NCBI RefSeq assembly: GCF_026586675.1
Contig: NZ_JAODIX010000030.1
Span: 109,872 to 173,871, forward strand
DNA from: Halorubrum yunnanense
GTDB lineage: Archaea; Halobacteriota; Halobacteria; Halobacteriales; Haloferacaceae
Direction of reading: 5' to 3'
DNA length: 64,000 nucleotides
The notes under the pieces were generated by a model. It saw only the letters and a list, made by a program, of their open reading frames with translations, searched no databases and was not told where the DNA came from. Each line of letters starts with the position of its first letter. The first letter of the stretch is position 1. Shown piece by piece: positions 42,423 through 51,245 of this stretch. A program made the position numbers and the translations under genes.

Positions 42423-42695
42423 TCACTTCTCGACGGACTCCGCGTCGGACTCCGCGCCGGAGCCCTCCTCGCCGCGGAGTTGTCGGGGAAGCAGCCCCGA
42501 GATCAGTCCGCGGAGGATCCGCCCCGGGTCGAGGAAGTACTGCGGGAGGACGACCATCGCGGCGGCGACGACGAGCAGCCCGGCGCCGAGCGCGACCTCG
42601 CCGACGAACAGCCGGATAACGGCGTAGTTCGCGAGCGGCAGCGCGAACACGAGCGACGCCGCCAGCCCGATCATATCCATCAACCCGAGGTTCAT
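42423..42695 (-). CDS. Small membrane protein (DUF7533-like)
   Basis: A 90-residue protein starting MNLGLMDMIGLAASLVF, with two or three membrane helices (about 5-25, 30-55) and a charged tail after GRILRGLISGLLPRQLRG. A frame extension to 42719 adds 8 residues and is possible, but the ATG at 42693-42695 begins the hydrophobic core more typically. It is convergent with the M24 gene and divergent from riboflavin synthase. The family label is from memory. Function is unknown. Confidence 0.7.
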   Translation of the reverse strand: MNLGLMDMIGLAASLVFALPLANYAVIRLFVGEVALGAGLLVVAAAMVVLPQYFLDPGRILRGLISGLLPRQLRGEEGSGAESDAESVEK

Positions 42696-42814
42696 CGGAC
42701 TCGAGTTGGCGCCCGGCATTCAAAAGGGCCGCGGCGGCGACAGGGAGGGGACGGCGGGGCGAGACGGCCGCCCGAACACCGAACCGATATGTGTCGCGCG
42801 CGCCCAGATCGGGT

Positions 42815-43429
42815 ATGTTCACCGGCATCGTCGAAGGGACCGCCACGGTCCGCGAGCGGACCGAGACAGCGGACGGGCTGCGGCTCCGGATCGGCGTCGA
42901 GGGGTTCAACGACATCGGTCACGGCCAGTCGATAAGCGTCAGCGGCGTCTGTCTCACCGTCGAGGAGTACGAGGTCAGCGAGGACGAGAGCGGCTGGTTC
43001 GAGGTGTTCCTCGCGAGCGAGACGGTCGCGAAGACGTACCTCGGCGACGTCGGCGAGGGCGACCCGGTCAACGTCGAGCGCGCGATGCCGGCCGACGGCC
43101 GGTTCGACGGCCACGTCGTGCAGGGCCACGTCGACACCGTCGCCGAGGTGACGGGGGTCGAGCGCGTCGGCGAGGATTGGCGGTTCGGGTTTGAGATCCC
43201 CGAGGGACACGCCGACTACCTCGTCGACAAGGGGTCGGTGACGCTCGACGGCATCTCGCTGACGGTCGCCGAGAAGCGCGAGGGGGAGTTCGACGTCGCC
43301 GTCATCCCGACGACGTACGAGCTGACGACGCTCTCTGAGAAGTCGGTCGGCGACCCGGTCCACCTGGAGGTCGACGTGATCGCGAAGTACGTCGAGAACA
43401 TGATCGGCGGGTACGCGGGAGCGGACTGA
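42815..43429 (+). CDS. ribE: Riboflavin synthase (alpha-chain, bacterial type)
   Basis: Dismutates two 6,7-dimethyl-8-ribityllumazine molecules to riboflavin. The 204-residue protein has the two internally repeated barrel domains of the bacterial/eukaryotic enzyme. It begins MFTGIVEGTATV; the first domain has SVSGVCLTV and a later GRFDGHVVQGHVDTVAEV, and the second has LVDKGSVTLDGISLTV. Many archaea use an unrelated pentameric RibC instead, so this gene marks an acquired bacterial pathway step, common in haloarchaea. An in-frame GTG at 42791 is rejected because the family begins MFTGIVE. Confidence 0.95.
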   Translation: MFTGIVEGTATVRERTETADGLRLRIGVEGFNDIGHGQSISVSGVCLTVEEYEVSEDESGWFEVFLASETVAKTYLGDVGEGDPVNVERAMPADGRFDGHVVQGHVDTVAEVTGVERVGEDWRFGFEIPEGHADYLVDKGSVTLDGISLTVAEKREGEFDVAVIPTTYELTTLSEKSVGDPVHLEVDVIAKYVENMIGGYAGAD

Positions 43430-43462
43430 GAGGAAGGAACCGCCGCGCTCGGAATCTGACGC

Positions 43463-44170
43463 TCAGTCGTCGTGTGCGTCCTTCGCGCCCTCCACCGTCT
43501 CCCGGACCGCGTCGACGCCCTGGTCGTGGAGCAGGTCGCCGACGACGATCACGTCGCTGTGGGCGGCCATCTCGTTGGCGGACTCGTAGTCGTGGATTCC
43601 GCCGCCGTAAAAGAGGGTGGACTCGTCGAGCGCGTCGTGGGCGGCCGCGACCTTCTCCGTGTCACCGAAGGTGCCCGAGTACTCGACGTAAACGATCTCC
43701 TGGCCGAACATCCGCTCGGCGACCTTCGCGTACGCCCCGACGTCGTCGGCCGCGAGGTCGCAGTTCGCGTCCGTCAGCTCCGCGACGGCGGCGTCGGGGT
43801 TGAGAACGATGTACGCCTCGGTGTGAGTCCGGTCCCAGTCTAACTCGTCGATGCGGACCCACTCCTTGTGCGCGCCCGTGATCCAGAACGGCCCGCCGGC
43901 GTTGAACACCGTCGGGATCAGGTAGCCGTCGAGCGCGGGCGAGTCGATGACGACGCCCGGGTTCGACGGCTCCTGGTACAGGGGAACGTCGTACTCGGCC
44001 GCGGCGTCGACGACGCGCGTCATCTTCTCCGCGGTGACGTCAAGGGTCCCGCCGATCTCGATCGCGTCGGTGCCGGTGCGGCAGACGTCCTCGAAGGTCT
44101 CGCCGTCCCGCAGCTCCTTGTCGGGGTCGACCTTCAGCACGTGGTCCCAGTCGTCCCACGGGTTGCTCAT
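43463..44170 (-). CDS. Geranylgeranylglyceryl phosphate synthase
   Basis: First committed step of archaeal membrane lipid synthesis: transfers geranylgeranyl to sn-glycerol-1-phosphate. The 235-residue TIM barrel starts [20 protein letters not shown] and shows [58 protein letters not shown], and [13 protein letters not shown] at the phosphate end. The ATG at 44168-44170 is preferred over one 15 bp upstream. It is downstream of cetZ with a 70-bp gap in the same direction, so it may share its transcript. Confidence 0.94.
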   Translation of the reverse strand: MSNPWDDWDHVLKVDPDKELRDGETFEDVCRTGTDAIEIGGTLDVTAEKMTRVVDAAAEYDVPLYQEPSNPGVVIDSPALDGYLIPTVFNAGGPFWITGAHKEWVRIDELDWDRTHTEAYIVLNPDAAVAELTDANCDLAADDVGAYAKVAERMFGQEIVYVEYSGTFGDTEKVAAAHDALDESTLFYGGGIHDYESANEMAAHSDVIVVGDLLHDQGVDAVRETVEGAKDAHDD

Positions 44171-44240
44171 CGGGAACGACTCCACCGGGCGGAACCAAAA
44201 AGGTGCGGAACCGACGCCGTCGAACGACCGCGTCCGTTGA

Positions 44241-45320
44241 TCAGAGCAGGTCGTCGAGATCGTCGTTCTGGAACGCCGCCGCGGGGTCGGGTCGCTCCTC
44301 CGGCTCGTCGCGGACGGCCTGGCGGGCGCGTTCGAGGAACGCCTCGATCCGCCGGGAGCGCTCGACGCCGCCGAGCAGCACGAGCGCCGCGATCCGGTCG
44401 GAGTCGAGCGGGAAATCGCCGCCGCGCACCTGCATCGAGCCGGTCTCCTCCTGGAGCCACTTGCGCGCCTTCTCCGCGCCCTTCCGGGAGATGCGGTCCG
44501 GGTCGCCCGCGACTGCGACGAGGGCGGCGTCGGCGTCGGTCGCGTTCGGGAGCGACATCCCCGTCATCACCGCGCTCCGGACCGCGCTCATCACGGTCGT
44601 GACGTTCTCCTCGGCGTCCTCGGCGGCCGGCGCCGAGGCGAACCCGACCGCCGCCATCCCGCCGGCCCGTAGCGTGTTTATCACCTCGCTGGTGTCGACG
44701 ACCGACTCCGCGACGCCCTCCACGGACTCCCCGGCGGCCAGGAGGAGCCCGACGCGCCGCGCCATCGACTCGTTGATCGCGGCGAAACCGCCCTCGACCG
44801 ACTCCCCCGAGGAGCGCCACGCGTCGTTGTCGAGCAGAATCGTCGCGTCCGCCTCCCGGACCAGCGTCTTCAGCGACCGGCCCGCATTCACCTGGTACAT
44901 CGCCCCCTCGTCGCGGCCGGGGAGGATACCGATCGCGTACACCGGGACGTCGTACACGCGGCTCAGCTCGCGGACGAGCACCGGCGCGCCGCCCGACCCG
45001 GTGCCGCCGCCGAGCCCGGCGACGACGAACAACGCCTCAGCCTCCGCCGTCACCTTCGAGGCGAGCGCGTCCAGCACCTCGATGGCGTCCCCGTCCATCA
45101 CCTCGGCGCCGAGTTCGTTGTCGCCGCCGACGCCGTGGCCGTTCACCCGGGACTGACCGACGAGGACCGTGTCGAGTGGGAGCGGGTCGAGGTCCGCCGC
45201 GGCCGTGTTGACCGCGAGCGCGTCAAGCACCGCCCCGTGGCCGGCATCGGCGTCGAACCGGGCGAGAGCGGTCGTGAGCTTCCCGCCCGCCTGCCCGACG
45301 CCGAGGAGGACTGCCTTCAT
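44241..45320 (-). CDS. cetZ: CetZ-family tubulin-like GTPase
   Basis: Archaeal cytoskeletal GTPase of the FtsZ/tubulin superfamily, involved in cell shape and motility in haloarchaea. The 359-residue protein has [15 protein letters not shown] at the start, the tubulin signature [10 protein letters not shown] near residues 103-112, [23 protein letters not shown], and LLDNDAW. The C-terminal half is the GTPase-activating domain. The tail ends [10 protein letters not shown], a short acidic peptide. CetZ rather than FtsZ is indicated by the overall pattern and N-terminus; the subgroup is not certain. It is divergent from the pilus-like cluster by 75 bp. Confidence 0.87.
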   Translation of the reverse strand: MKAVLLGVGQAGGKLTTALARFDADAGHGAVLDALAVNTAAADLDPLPLDTVLVGQSRVNGHGVGGDNELGAEVMDGDAIEVLDALASKVTAEAEALFVVAGLGGGTGSGGAPVLVRELSRVYDVPVYAIGILPGRDEGAMYQVNAGRSLKTLVREADATILLDNDAWRSSGESVEGGFAAINESMARRVGLLLAAGESVEGVAESVVDTSEVINTLRAGGMAAVGFASAPAAEDAEENVTTVMSAVRSAVMTGMSLPNATDADAALVAVAGDPDRISRKGAEKARKWLQEETGSMQVRGGDFPLDSDRIAALVLLGGVERSRRIEAFLERARQAVRDEPEERPDPAAAFQNDDLDDLL

Positions 45321-45363
45321 GATCGGAGGGTAACCGATCCGTCGTCTTACCTTTTCCCCCGAG

Positions 45364-45371
45364 GTTTAAGT
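45364..45371 (+). promoter_or_regulatory. BoxA 1 of the pilus-like cluster
   Basis: GTTTAAGT 25-32 bp upstream of the first gene's ATG (45396). Confidence 0.6.
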
Positions 45372-45395
45372 GCGAAATCGAGGCCAACCGCGAGC

Positions 45396-45962
45396 ATGTC
45401 GAACGCCACCGACGAGGGGAGTCAGACGTCGAAGCGCGGAGAGCGACGAGGCGCTGCCGGAGCCGACGGACCGAGCGACGCACGGGGTCAAGATCGACTC
45501 GACGAGCGCCTCAGCGCGGTCGAGCGCGCCGTGACGGGGTCCGACGCGGCCGTCGCGGACCTCGGCGACAGCGCGGCGGCCGCCGCGGAACGCGAGGCGT
45601 TGGCGTCGCGCGTGGCCGAGGTCGAGTCGCGAGTGGAGGAGTTGGAGGCCGCCACACAGGCAATCAGGGGGTACGTGGGATCGATCCGAGCCGTCAACCA
45701 AGAGGTCGAACGGCGAGCCGACCTCGCGCTGGCGAGGGCGAGTGGCGGCGAGGACGCCGCCCCGGAGAGCGAACGTTCGAGCGAGGCCGGCCCGGGCGAC
45801 GCCGTGCCGAGCGAGACCGCTCTCGACGCCGCCGTTCCGGCGGACGACGACCGTCGGACCGAGGCGCCGGGAGGGGCTGACCGGGAGGGCTTGAGAGAGG
45901 GGGCCGACGCGGACGGAACGTGGCGAGACGAGGCGCTGGACCGACTCCGTGAGTCCCTGTAG
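45396..45962 (+). CDS. Coiled-coil protein of the pilus-like cluster (DUF7310-like)
   Basis: A 188-residue acidic soluble protein. The central part (about 33-110) is an alpha-helical coiled coil (LSAVERAVTGSDAAVADL, SRVAEVESRVEELEAA), followed by a low-complexity acidic region and a C-terminal helix DEALDRLRESL. It is the first gene of the cluster with its own BoxA; the next gene starts 60 bp on. It may act as a cytosolic assembly or regulatory factor, inferred only from position. The DUF number is from memory. Confidence 0.72.
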   Translation: MSNATDEGSQTSKRGERRGAAGADGPSDARGQDRLDERLSAVERAVTGSDAAVADLGDSAAAAAEREALASRVAEVESRVEELEAATQAIRGYVGSIRAVNQEVERRADLALARASGGEDAAPESERSSEAGPGDAVPSETALDAAVPADDDRRTEAPGGADREGLREGADADGTWRDEALDRLRESL

Positions 45963-46022
45963 AGCGGACGGCACGGCGGAGCGGGGCAGAGCGCCGCGGA
46001 CCGGAAACGATGGGATCGAACT

Positions 46023-46505
46023 GTGATCCGCGTCGTTCTCACGGTTCTCGTCGCTGTCGCCCTCCTCGCGGCCGCAATGCCGGCGCTGGAAAGCGCCCGG
46101 GCGACCACGACCGCCGAGCGGCTCGACACGGAGGCGGACAGGGTCGAGCGAGCCGTCGGACGTCTCGTCGCGGATTCCGTGAGCGTCGCGAACCCGTCGC
46201 TCGCCGCCCGGACGACCGTGACCGTCCGCGTCCCGAGCGGGTTCGGGGCGGCACCGATCGACCGCGTCGCGCTCGCGGAGACCGACGAGGTCAGTGAGGG
46301 GGACACCGCAGGGGCGGATGTCGCGCTCCGATATCGGATCGACGGCGGCTCCGAGCGGAGCGTGCCGATCGCGCCCGGTGGCGTGGACGCGACCGTCGCG
46401 GTCGACGGGGAAGCGATCGCGCTGCGACCGGGCGGCGAGAGCCGGCTGGTGCTCCGGCTCGTCGACGACGGCGGGCCGACCGTCCGTATCGGCAGGGTCG
46501 GGTGA
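46023..46505 (+). CDS. Pilin-like protein (DUF7311-like)
   Basis: A 160-residue protein from a GTG start: one N-terminal membrane helix (about residues 3-20, VVLTVLVAVALLAAAMPAL) with no long basic leader, then an amphipathic helix TTTAERLDTEADRVERAVGRL, and a beta-rich domain. This N-terminal hydrophobic helix plus beta head is a pilin-like shape, but a canonical class III signal-peptide cleavage site is not visible. It ends 33 bp before the ATPase gene. Confidence 0.7.
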   Translation: MIRVVLTVLVAVALLAAAMPALESARATTTAERLDTEADRVERAVGRLVADSVSVANPSLAARTTVTVRVPSGFGAAPIDRVALAETDEVSEGDTAGADVALRYRIDGGSERSVPIAPGGVDATVAVDGEAIALRPGGESRLVLRLVDDGGPTVRIGRVG

Positions 46506-46508
46506 GCG

Positions 46509-46516
46509 TTTATATA
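46509..46516 (+). promoter_or_regulatory. BoxA 2, before the secretion ATPase
   Basis: TTTATATA 23-30 bp upstream of the ATPase ATG (46539) and directly after the upstream stop codon, suggesting an internal leaderless promoter. Confidence 0.6.
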
Positions 46517-46538
46517 CGATGCCGGGAGCACGCCCGCC

Positions 46539-48464
46539 ATGAACCTCGATCTCCCCTCGCTGCCGCGGATCGACGGCGACGAGGCCTCGCTTCGGTCGCT
46601 GCCGTGGACGGACGACGAGCGCGGCTGTCGGTGCGAGCCGTCGTTCCGGGAACCGGTCGGAACGGGCGTCGGCGACCGCGTCGTGCTCGCCGTCGACGCG
46701 GACGACTGTCCCGGACGCGGCGATCTCGCCGAGAGCCCGGACTGCCTGGCGACCGTCGTCGAGGCGCTGAGCGAGCGCGACGCCGACGTGATCAGGACTC
46801 GCCACCGGGGACGTGAGCGGGCCTACGCCGGACGTGCCGCGGCGTGTCTGGTCGCGGCGGGGAGGTTCCGCGAGCGCGTTGAGTTCCACGAGACGCGGCT
46901 CGCCGACCGCGTGCTGCGCGACCCGGTCGGTGCTGCCCGGGAAGCCGCCGGACGCGAGGGACCGCCGGCTCGGATCGTCGCGGAGACGGGGTTGTCGGCA
47001 GTCGTCGAGGGGTCCGACGGGGTCGAAGGGGTGTTGCGAGCGCACGCGGGTCCCCGGATCGCGGCCGCGCGTGTCGCGACCGCGCCGCCGCCGGAGGCGA
47101 CGCTCGTCGAGCGCTGGGAGCTCGACACCGGCGCGACGGTCCGGCTGTACGATGGGGCGGGACCGCTCCGGACGTATCACCTCAGGCCCCCGGTCCGAGA
47201 GCTCGACGACGGGGCGGTTGAGCGGCTCGACGACGCCAAGCGGCGGCTGCTCGACGATCCGACCGGGGGAGAGCGGGCGCCCGGCCGCGCGGCGCGTGCT
47301 GTCGCCGAGGACGCGGATCCGGTCTCGACGCTCGCCGATGCCCTCCGGCGGCACACGCGGGGATACGGCGCGTTCGAGCACGTGTTCGCCGACAACCGAG
47401 TCAGCGACGCGACGCTGTCGGCGCCGGTGACCGAGAACCCGCTTCGCGTCGTCGTCGACGGCGAGCGCTGTCGGACGAACGTCAGGCTCCCGCCGGAGGG
47501 GGCCGCCACCCTGGCCTCTCGGCTCCGGCGGACCAGCGGCCGAGGCTTCTCCCGGGCGAGCCCGACCCTCGATGCGACGCTGGAGACGGACGCCGGTCGC
47601 GTCCGCGTCGCCGCAACAACGGACCCCGCCAGCGACGGCCTCTCGTTTGCCTTCCGCCGCGGCGACCCCGACGCGTGGACGCTCGCGCGGCTCGTCGACG
47701 TCGAGACGATCACGCCGGGGGCCGCCGGGCTCCTCTCGGTCGCCGTCGAGCGGGGCGTGACCGGGCTCGTTGCCGGCGGGCGGGGCGCGGGAAAGACGAC
47801 CGCGCTCGGCGCGCTCCTGTGGGAGCTCCCCGCGGAAGCGCGGTCGATTCTGATCGAAGACACGCCCGAGCTCCCGGCAAGCGCCCTGACGGCCGGCGGG
47901 CGGGACGCCCAGCGCCTCCGCGTCGGCGACGGCGCAGAGCCGTCGCCGAGCGACGCGGTTCGGACCGCGCTCCGACTCGGCGGCGGCGCGATCGTCGTCG
48001 GAGAGGTCCGCGGCGAGGAGGCGCAGGCCCTCTACGAGGCGATGCGCGTCGGCGCGACCGGCGAGACGGTGCTGGGGACGATCCACGGCGAGGATCCGGG
48101 GGCCGTCCGAGAGCGGGTGGTCTCCGATCTGGGCGTGTCACCCTCGTCGTTCGCCGCGACCGACCTGATCGTCATGCTCGATGACCACCGCGTCGGCGCG
48201 ATCGCCGAGGTGGTCGGTCACGACGGCGGCGCCGCGTTCGACCCGCTGTTCGAGCGGACGGCCGAAGGGCTGACGCCGACCGGACGGATCGACCGCGGCG
48301 AGAGCCGGCTCATCGAGCGACTCGCGGAGACCGACGGATCGTACGCCGCGGCTCGAGAGACCGTCAGAGAACGGGGAGAACGAATCCGCGAGGCGGTCGC
48401 CGTCGGGCGAACCGATCCAGAGCAATACGCCGAGTTCGTCGGCGCGGACGGTGAGCGGAGATGA
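46539..48464 (+). CDS. Type II/IV secretion (pilus assembly) ATPase
   Basis: Hexameric ATPase powering pilus or pilus-like fibre assembly. It has 641 residues. The N-terminal region (about 1-240) has Cys-containing segments (GCRCEPSFREP). The ATPase core begins near 270 (RRHTRGYGAFEHVFADN), with Walker A GGRGAGKTTA near 413, DTPELP, Walker B IVVGEVRGEEA near 485, and the histidine region GTIHGEDPG near 512. All ATPase motifs are intact. The gene overlaps the following platform gene by 4 bp (ATGA), the usual TadA/TadC or PilB/PilC arrangement. Confidence 0.92.
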   Translation: MNLDLPSLPRIDGDEASLRSLPWTDDERGCRCEPSFREPVGTGVGDRVVLAVDADDCPGRGDLAESPDCLATVVEALSERDADVIRTRHRGRERAYAGRAAACLVAAGRFRERVEFHETRLADRVLRDPVGAAREAAGREGPPARIVAETGLSAVVEGSDGVEGVLRAHAGPRIAAARVATAPPPEATLVERWELDTGATVRLYDGAGPLRTYHLRPPVRELDDGAVERLDDAKRRLLDDPTGGERAPGRAARAVAEDADPVSTLADALRRHTRGYGAFEHVFADNRVSDATLSAPVTENPLRVVVDGERCRTNVRLPPEGAATLASRLRRTSGRGFSRASPTLDATLETDAGRVRVAATTDPASDGLSFAFRRGDPDAWTLARLVDVETITPGAAGLLSVAVERGVTGLVAGGRGAGKTTALGALLWELPAEARSILIEDTPELPASALTAGGRDAQRLRVGDGAEPSPSDAVRTALRLGGGAIVVGEVRGEEAQALYEAMRVGATGETVLGTIHGEDPGAVRERVVSDLGVSPSSFAATDLIVMLDDHRVGAIAEVVGHDGGAAFDPLFERTAEGLTPTGRIDRGESRLIERLAETDGSYAAARETVRERGERIREAVAVGRTDPEQYAEFVGADGERR

Positions 48465-50281
48465 CGGAGCCGATCGACGGGCCGACTGACGGCTCGCCTC
48501 GTTCCCTCGGGGACGAGGCGATCGAGTCGCCCGAGCTCCGTCGCGCGGTCGCGTTCCTCGGGTGGGACTCCTCGGCCGAGCGCGTCGTCGAACTCGGGTA
48601 TCGGGTCGGGATCGGTGTCGGTCTGCTCTGTGTCGCCGTGTTCTCCTTCGCTGTTGGTCCTGTTCCGGGAGCGCTCGCCGGGCTCGCCGGCGGGCTGACG
48701 GCGACCCACGCGGCCCATCGGGCACCGGTGTGGCTCGCCTCGCTCCGGCGGACGCGAGCGCTCGGGGCGGCTCCCGGCCTCGTCGGTCGACTTGTGTTGC
48801 GAATGCGTCTGGACCCGTCGGCGGAGCGCGCCGTCCGGTTCGCCGCGCGTACTGGAGACGGGCCGCTCGCCGAGGGACTGGCGCGTCACGAACGCGGGAG
48901 CGCGAACGGACCGACGAGCGGGCTTCGGTCGTTCGCCCGGGAGTGGCAACCGTGGTTCCCCGCGATCGACCGCGCCGCCGCGCTGATCCGGACGGCGGCG
49001 TCGGCGCCCGCAGAGCGGCGAGGACGCTGTCTGAACCGCGCGCTCGACGCGACCGTCTCCGGGACGACCGATCGGCTCGCGGCGTTTGTCGGCGAGGTCC
49101 GCGGCCCGGTCTCTGCGCTATACGCCTTCGGGGTGCTCCTCCCGTTGGCCCTGATCGCTCTGCTCCCCGCGGCGGCCGCATCGGGCGTTCCCGTCGGGTC
49201 CGGCGTCGTCGCCGGACTCTACCTCGGCGTACTCCCTGCCGGACTGCTCGCCGCGTCGGCGTGGCTGCTCTCGCGCAGACCGGTCGCGTTCGCGCCGCCG
49301 TCGATCGACGGTAGTCACCCGGACGTACCGGAGCGGGCGAAACACGCCGTCGCGGCCGGTTCCGTTTCCGGAGTCATCGCAGCCGCGGTCGCCGGTCGGC
49401 TGGTTGCCGGATGGGCCGCGCCCGTCGCCGGCGTCGGGACCGGGACGGGAGCAGCGCTCCTCGTCGGGGTCCGACACCGGCGAGCGGCGCTCTCGGAGAT
49501 CCGCGCCGTCGAACGCGGGCTACCGGACGCCATGACGGTTATCGGCGGTGACGTGGCCGAGGGCGTCGCCGTCGAGACGGCGATCGCGAACGCCGGCAAG
49601 CGGCTCGACGGCGCGACCGGCGAGCTGTTCGAGCGCGCAGGAAGCCGGAGCGAGACCCTCCGAGTTGGCGTGCGAGAGGCGTTCCTCGGTCGTGGCGGGC
49701 CGGCCGTTCCGGTTCCGTCACCGCGAGTTCGCGGCGCGGTCGCGCTGCTCGCCGTCGCCGCGCGGGAGGGGCGTCCGGCCGGCGACGTGCTCCTCGAGCT
49801 CGCCGATCAACTGGAAGAGCTCCGCGCGCTCGAAACCGACGCCCGGCGGCAGCTCGCGACCGTGACGGGGACGTTGACGAACACCGCCGCGGTGTTCGCG
49901 CCGCTCGTCGGCGGCGCAACCGTCGCGCTCGCGACGGGGATCGATACCGTCGACGCCGGCGGGCTGGGTGGCGGAGCCACCGCCGGCGCGGACGTCCTCG
50001 GAGTGGGCGGCGGGGATCCTACCGGCGGCGGGGACGTGGGCACGGCCGGGACGGTTGGGGATTCCGCCGGCGGATCCGGCTCCGGAACGCTCTCCGTCCC
50101 GATGCTCGGTCGGATCGTCGGCGCCTACGTGCTGATCCTCGCGGCGCTGCTCACCGCGCTGGCGACGGGGCTGGAGCGCGGTTTCGACCAGACGCTCGTG
50201 GCCTACCGAGTCGGGATCGCGCTGCCGACCGCGACGGCGACCTACCTCGTCGCGTTCGTCGGCGCGGGAGCGCTGTTGTAG
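48461..50281 (+). CDS. Type II secretion F/TadC-like membrane platform protein
   Basis: Inner-membrane platform that works with the ATPase to extrude pilin subunits. It has 606 residues with two T2SF-like units: helices near 48-85, 215-272 and 300-330, a second cytoplasmic T2SF segment (RGLPDAMTVIGGDVAEGVAVETAI, RGAVALLAVAAREGRPAGDVL), and a C-terminal helix pair near 455-605. A Gly-rich periplasm-facing loop (about 500-545) is unusual. It overlaps the ATPase gene by ATGA. Confidence 0.88.
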   Translation: MTEPIDGPTDGSPRSLGDEAIESPELRRAVAFLGWDSSAERVVELGYRVGIGVGLLCVAVFSFAVGPVPGALAGLAGGLTATHAAHRAPVWLASLRRTRALGAAPGLVGRLVLRMRLDPSAERAVRFAARTGDGPLAEGLARHERGSANGPTSGLRSFAREWQPWFPAIDRAAALIRTAASAPAERRGRCLNRALDATVSGTTDRLAAFVGEVRGPVSALYAFGVLLPLALIALLPAAAASGVPVGSGVVAGLYLGVLPAGLLAASAWLLSRRPVAFAPPSIDGSHPDVPERAKHAVAAGSVSGVIAAAVAGRLVAGWAAPVAGVGTGTGAALLVGVRHRRAALSEIRAVERGLPDAMTVIGGDVAEGVAVETAIANAGKRLDGATGELFERAGSRSETLRVGVREAFLGRGGPAVPVPSPRVRGAVALLAVAAREGRPAGDVLLELADQLEELRALETDARRQLATVTGTLTNTAAVFAPLVGGATVALATGIDTVDAGGLGGGATAGADVLGVGGGDPTGGGDVGTAGTVGDSAGGSGSGTLSVPMLGRIVGAYVLILAALLTALATGLERGFDQTLVAYRVGIALPTATATYLVAFVGAGALL

Positions 50282-50308
50282 CGGTCTGCCCGCGTTCGCA
50301 GGCGACCG

Positions 50309-50316
50309 TTTAAATA
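50309..50316 (+). promoter_or_regulatory. BoxA 3, before the minor pilin-like genes
   Basis: TTTAAATA 23-30 bp upstream of the GTG at 50339, giving a third leaderless promoter in the cluster. Confidence 0.6.
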
Positions 50317-50338
50317 CGAAGCCGCGGTCAGCCGCTCC

Positions 50339-50827
50339 GTGTTCGAGACCCACTTCGACGCGACGTACGCGTGGCTCGGCCTCGCCGTGGTGAGCGTCGC
50401 AACGGCCGGCGTGGCCGCGACGCTCCCCGCGTCGCCGCCCCCGGACGCGGCCGGCGTCGCACACACGATCGAAACGGTCGCCGGCGGGGAGTATCCCGCG
50501 ACGGCGGAGCACGGAGTCGCGGCGGACCGGATCCGTCTCACTCCTCGATCGGTTTCCCTCGATGGGGGCGGCGGGACCATCCGGGCACCGCTCCGGGGCC
50601 CGAGGATAACGCCGGTTCAGACGGGAGAAAACGGCGAGTTCGACGACGAGCGGCTTCGGCGAGTGCTCGACGGCGTGCCGCCGGACGCGGTGTTCGACGA
50701 TCCCGAGGCGCTGTCGGCGGCGGCAAAGCGTGCGCGAAGCACGGACCGCGGCTGGCGACCGGCACCGGAACGGCTCACCGTGCGGCGGGTTCACTACGGG
50801 GGAGTGCATGTCACGCTCGTCGGGTGA
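50339..50827 (+). CDS. Pilin-like exported protein (DUF7283-like)
   Basis: A 162-residue protein from a GTG start at leaderless distance from BoxA 3. An N-terminal membrane helix (about 10-28, WLGLAVVSVATAGVAATL) is followed by a soluble, mostly beta domain ending RRVHYGGVHVTLVG. FETHFDATYAWLG before the helix suggests an uncleaved or pilin-type leader. Its last 20 bp overlap the next gene's start. The family label is from memory. It is a likely minor pilin or fibre-associated subunit. Confidence 0.7.
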   Translation: MFETHFDATYAWLGLAVVSVATAGVAATLPASPPPDAAGVAHTIETVAGGEYPATAEHGVAADRIRLTPRSVSLDGGGGTIRAPLRGPRITPVQTGENGEFDDERLRRVLDGVPPDAVFDDPEALSAAAKRARSTDRGWRPAPERLTVRRVHYGGVHVTLVG

Positions 50828-51245
50828 CCGGTCCGAGGCCGGGAACGCAGCCGCGGACCGAGCCGCGGTCGAACCGCTCGCCGCGCTCGTCGCGGTGTTG
50901 GCCGTCGGCGCGGCGCTGGGGCTGTACGTCGTCGCGCTCGACGACGCGACGGTCGATCGGGAGCAGCCGGGCGCCGAGACGACCCTCGATCGGGTCGAGC
51001 GGACGGCGATGGTCGGGGGCGTCGTGGAGCCGGACCGTCTCCGCGACGCAGAACCGTTTCGGTACCCGACGACAGCGACGGTGGAGGCCGACGGAACGAC
51101 GTGGCGAATAAAGTCGGGCGAGGACGCGCCTGAACGGGCGGGGACCGGGGACGGCACGACTGCAGTCGCCGAGCGGTCGGTGACTGTGCGGGTCGCCCCC
51201 GGACAGAACGTCCGCGGAACGCTTCGCGTGGTGGTCCGGCGGTGA
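50808..51245 (+). CDS. Pilin-like protein (DUF7285-like)
   Basis: A 145-residue protein. After a charged leader (MSRSSGDRSEAGNAAADRAA) comes VEPLAALVAVLAVGAALGLYVV, a hydrophobic helix with a Glu at its start, as in TadE-like pseudopilins. The remainder is a small beta domain (FRYPTTATVEADGTTWRIK, VTVRVAPGQNVRGTLRVVV). It overlaps both neighbours (20 bp upstream; 4 bp GTGA downstream). It is a probable pseudopilin; the signal peptidase site is not proven. Confidence 0.72.
   Translation: MSRSSGDRSEAGNAAADRAAVEPLAALVAVLAVGAALGLYVVALDDATVDREQPGAETTLDRVERTAMVGGVVEPDRLRDAEPFRYPTTATVEADGTTWRIKSGEDAPERAGTGDGTTAVAERSVTVRVAPGQNVRGTLRVVVRR

Noticed and set aside
45366-48086. Long minus-strand open frame of 906 codons across the pilus-like cluster
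   Set aside because: It lies opposite the coiled-coil, pilin-like and ATPase genes and is Arg/Pro/Gly-rich without motifs; in high-GC haloarchaeal DNA such antisense frames are common.
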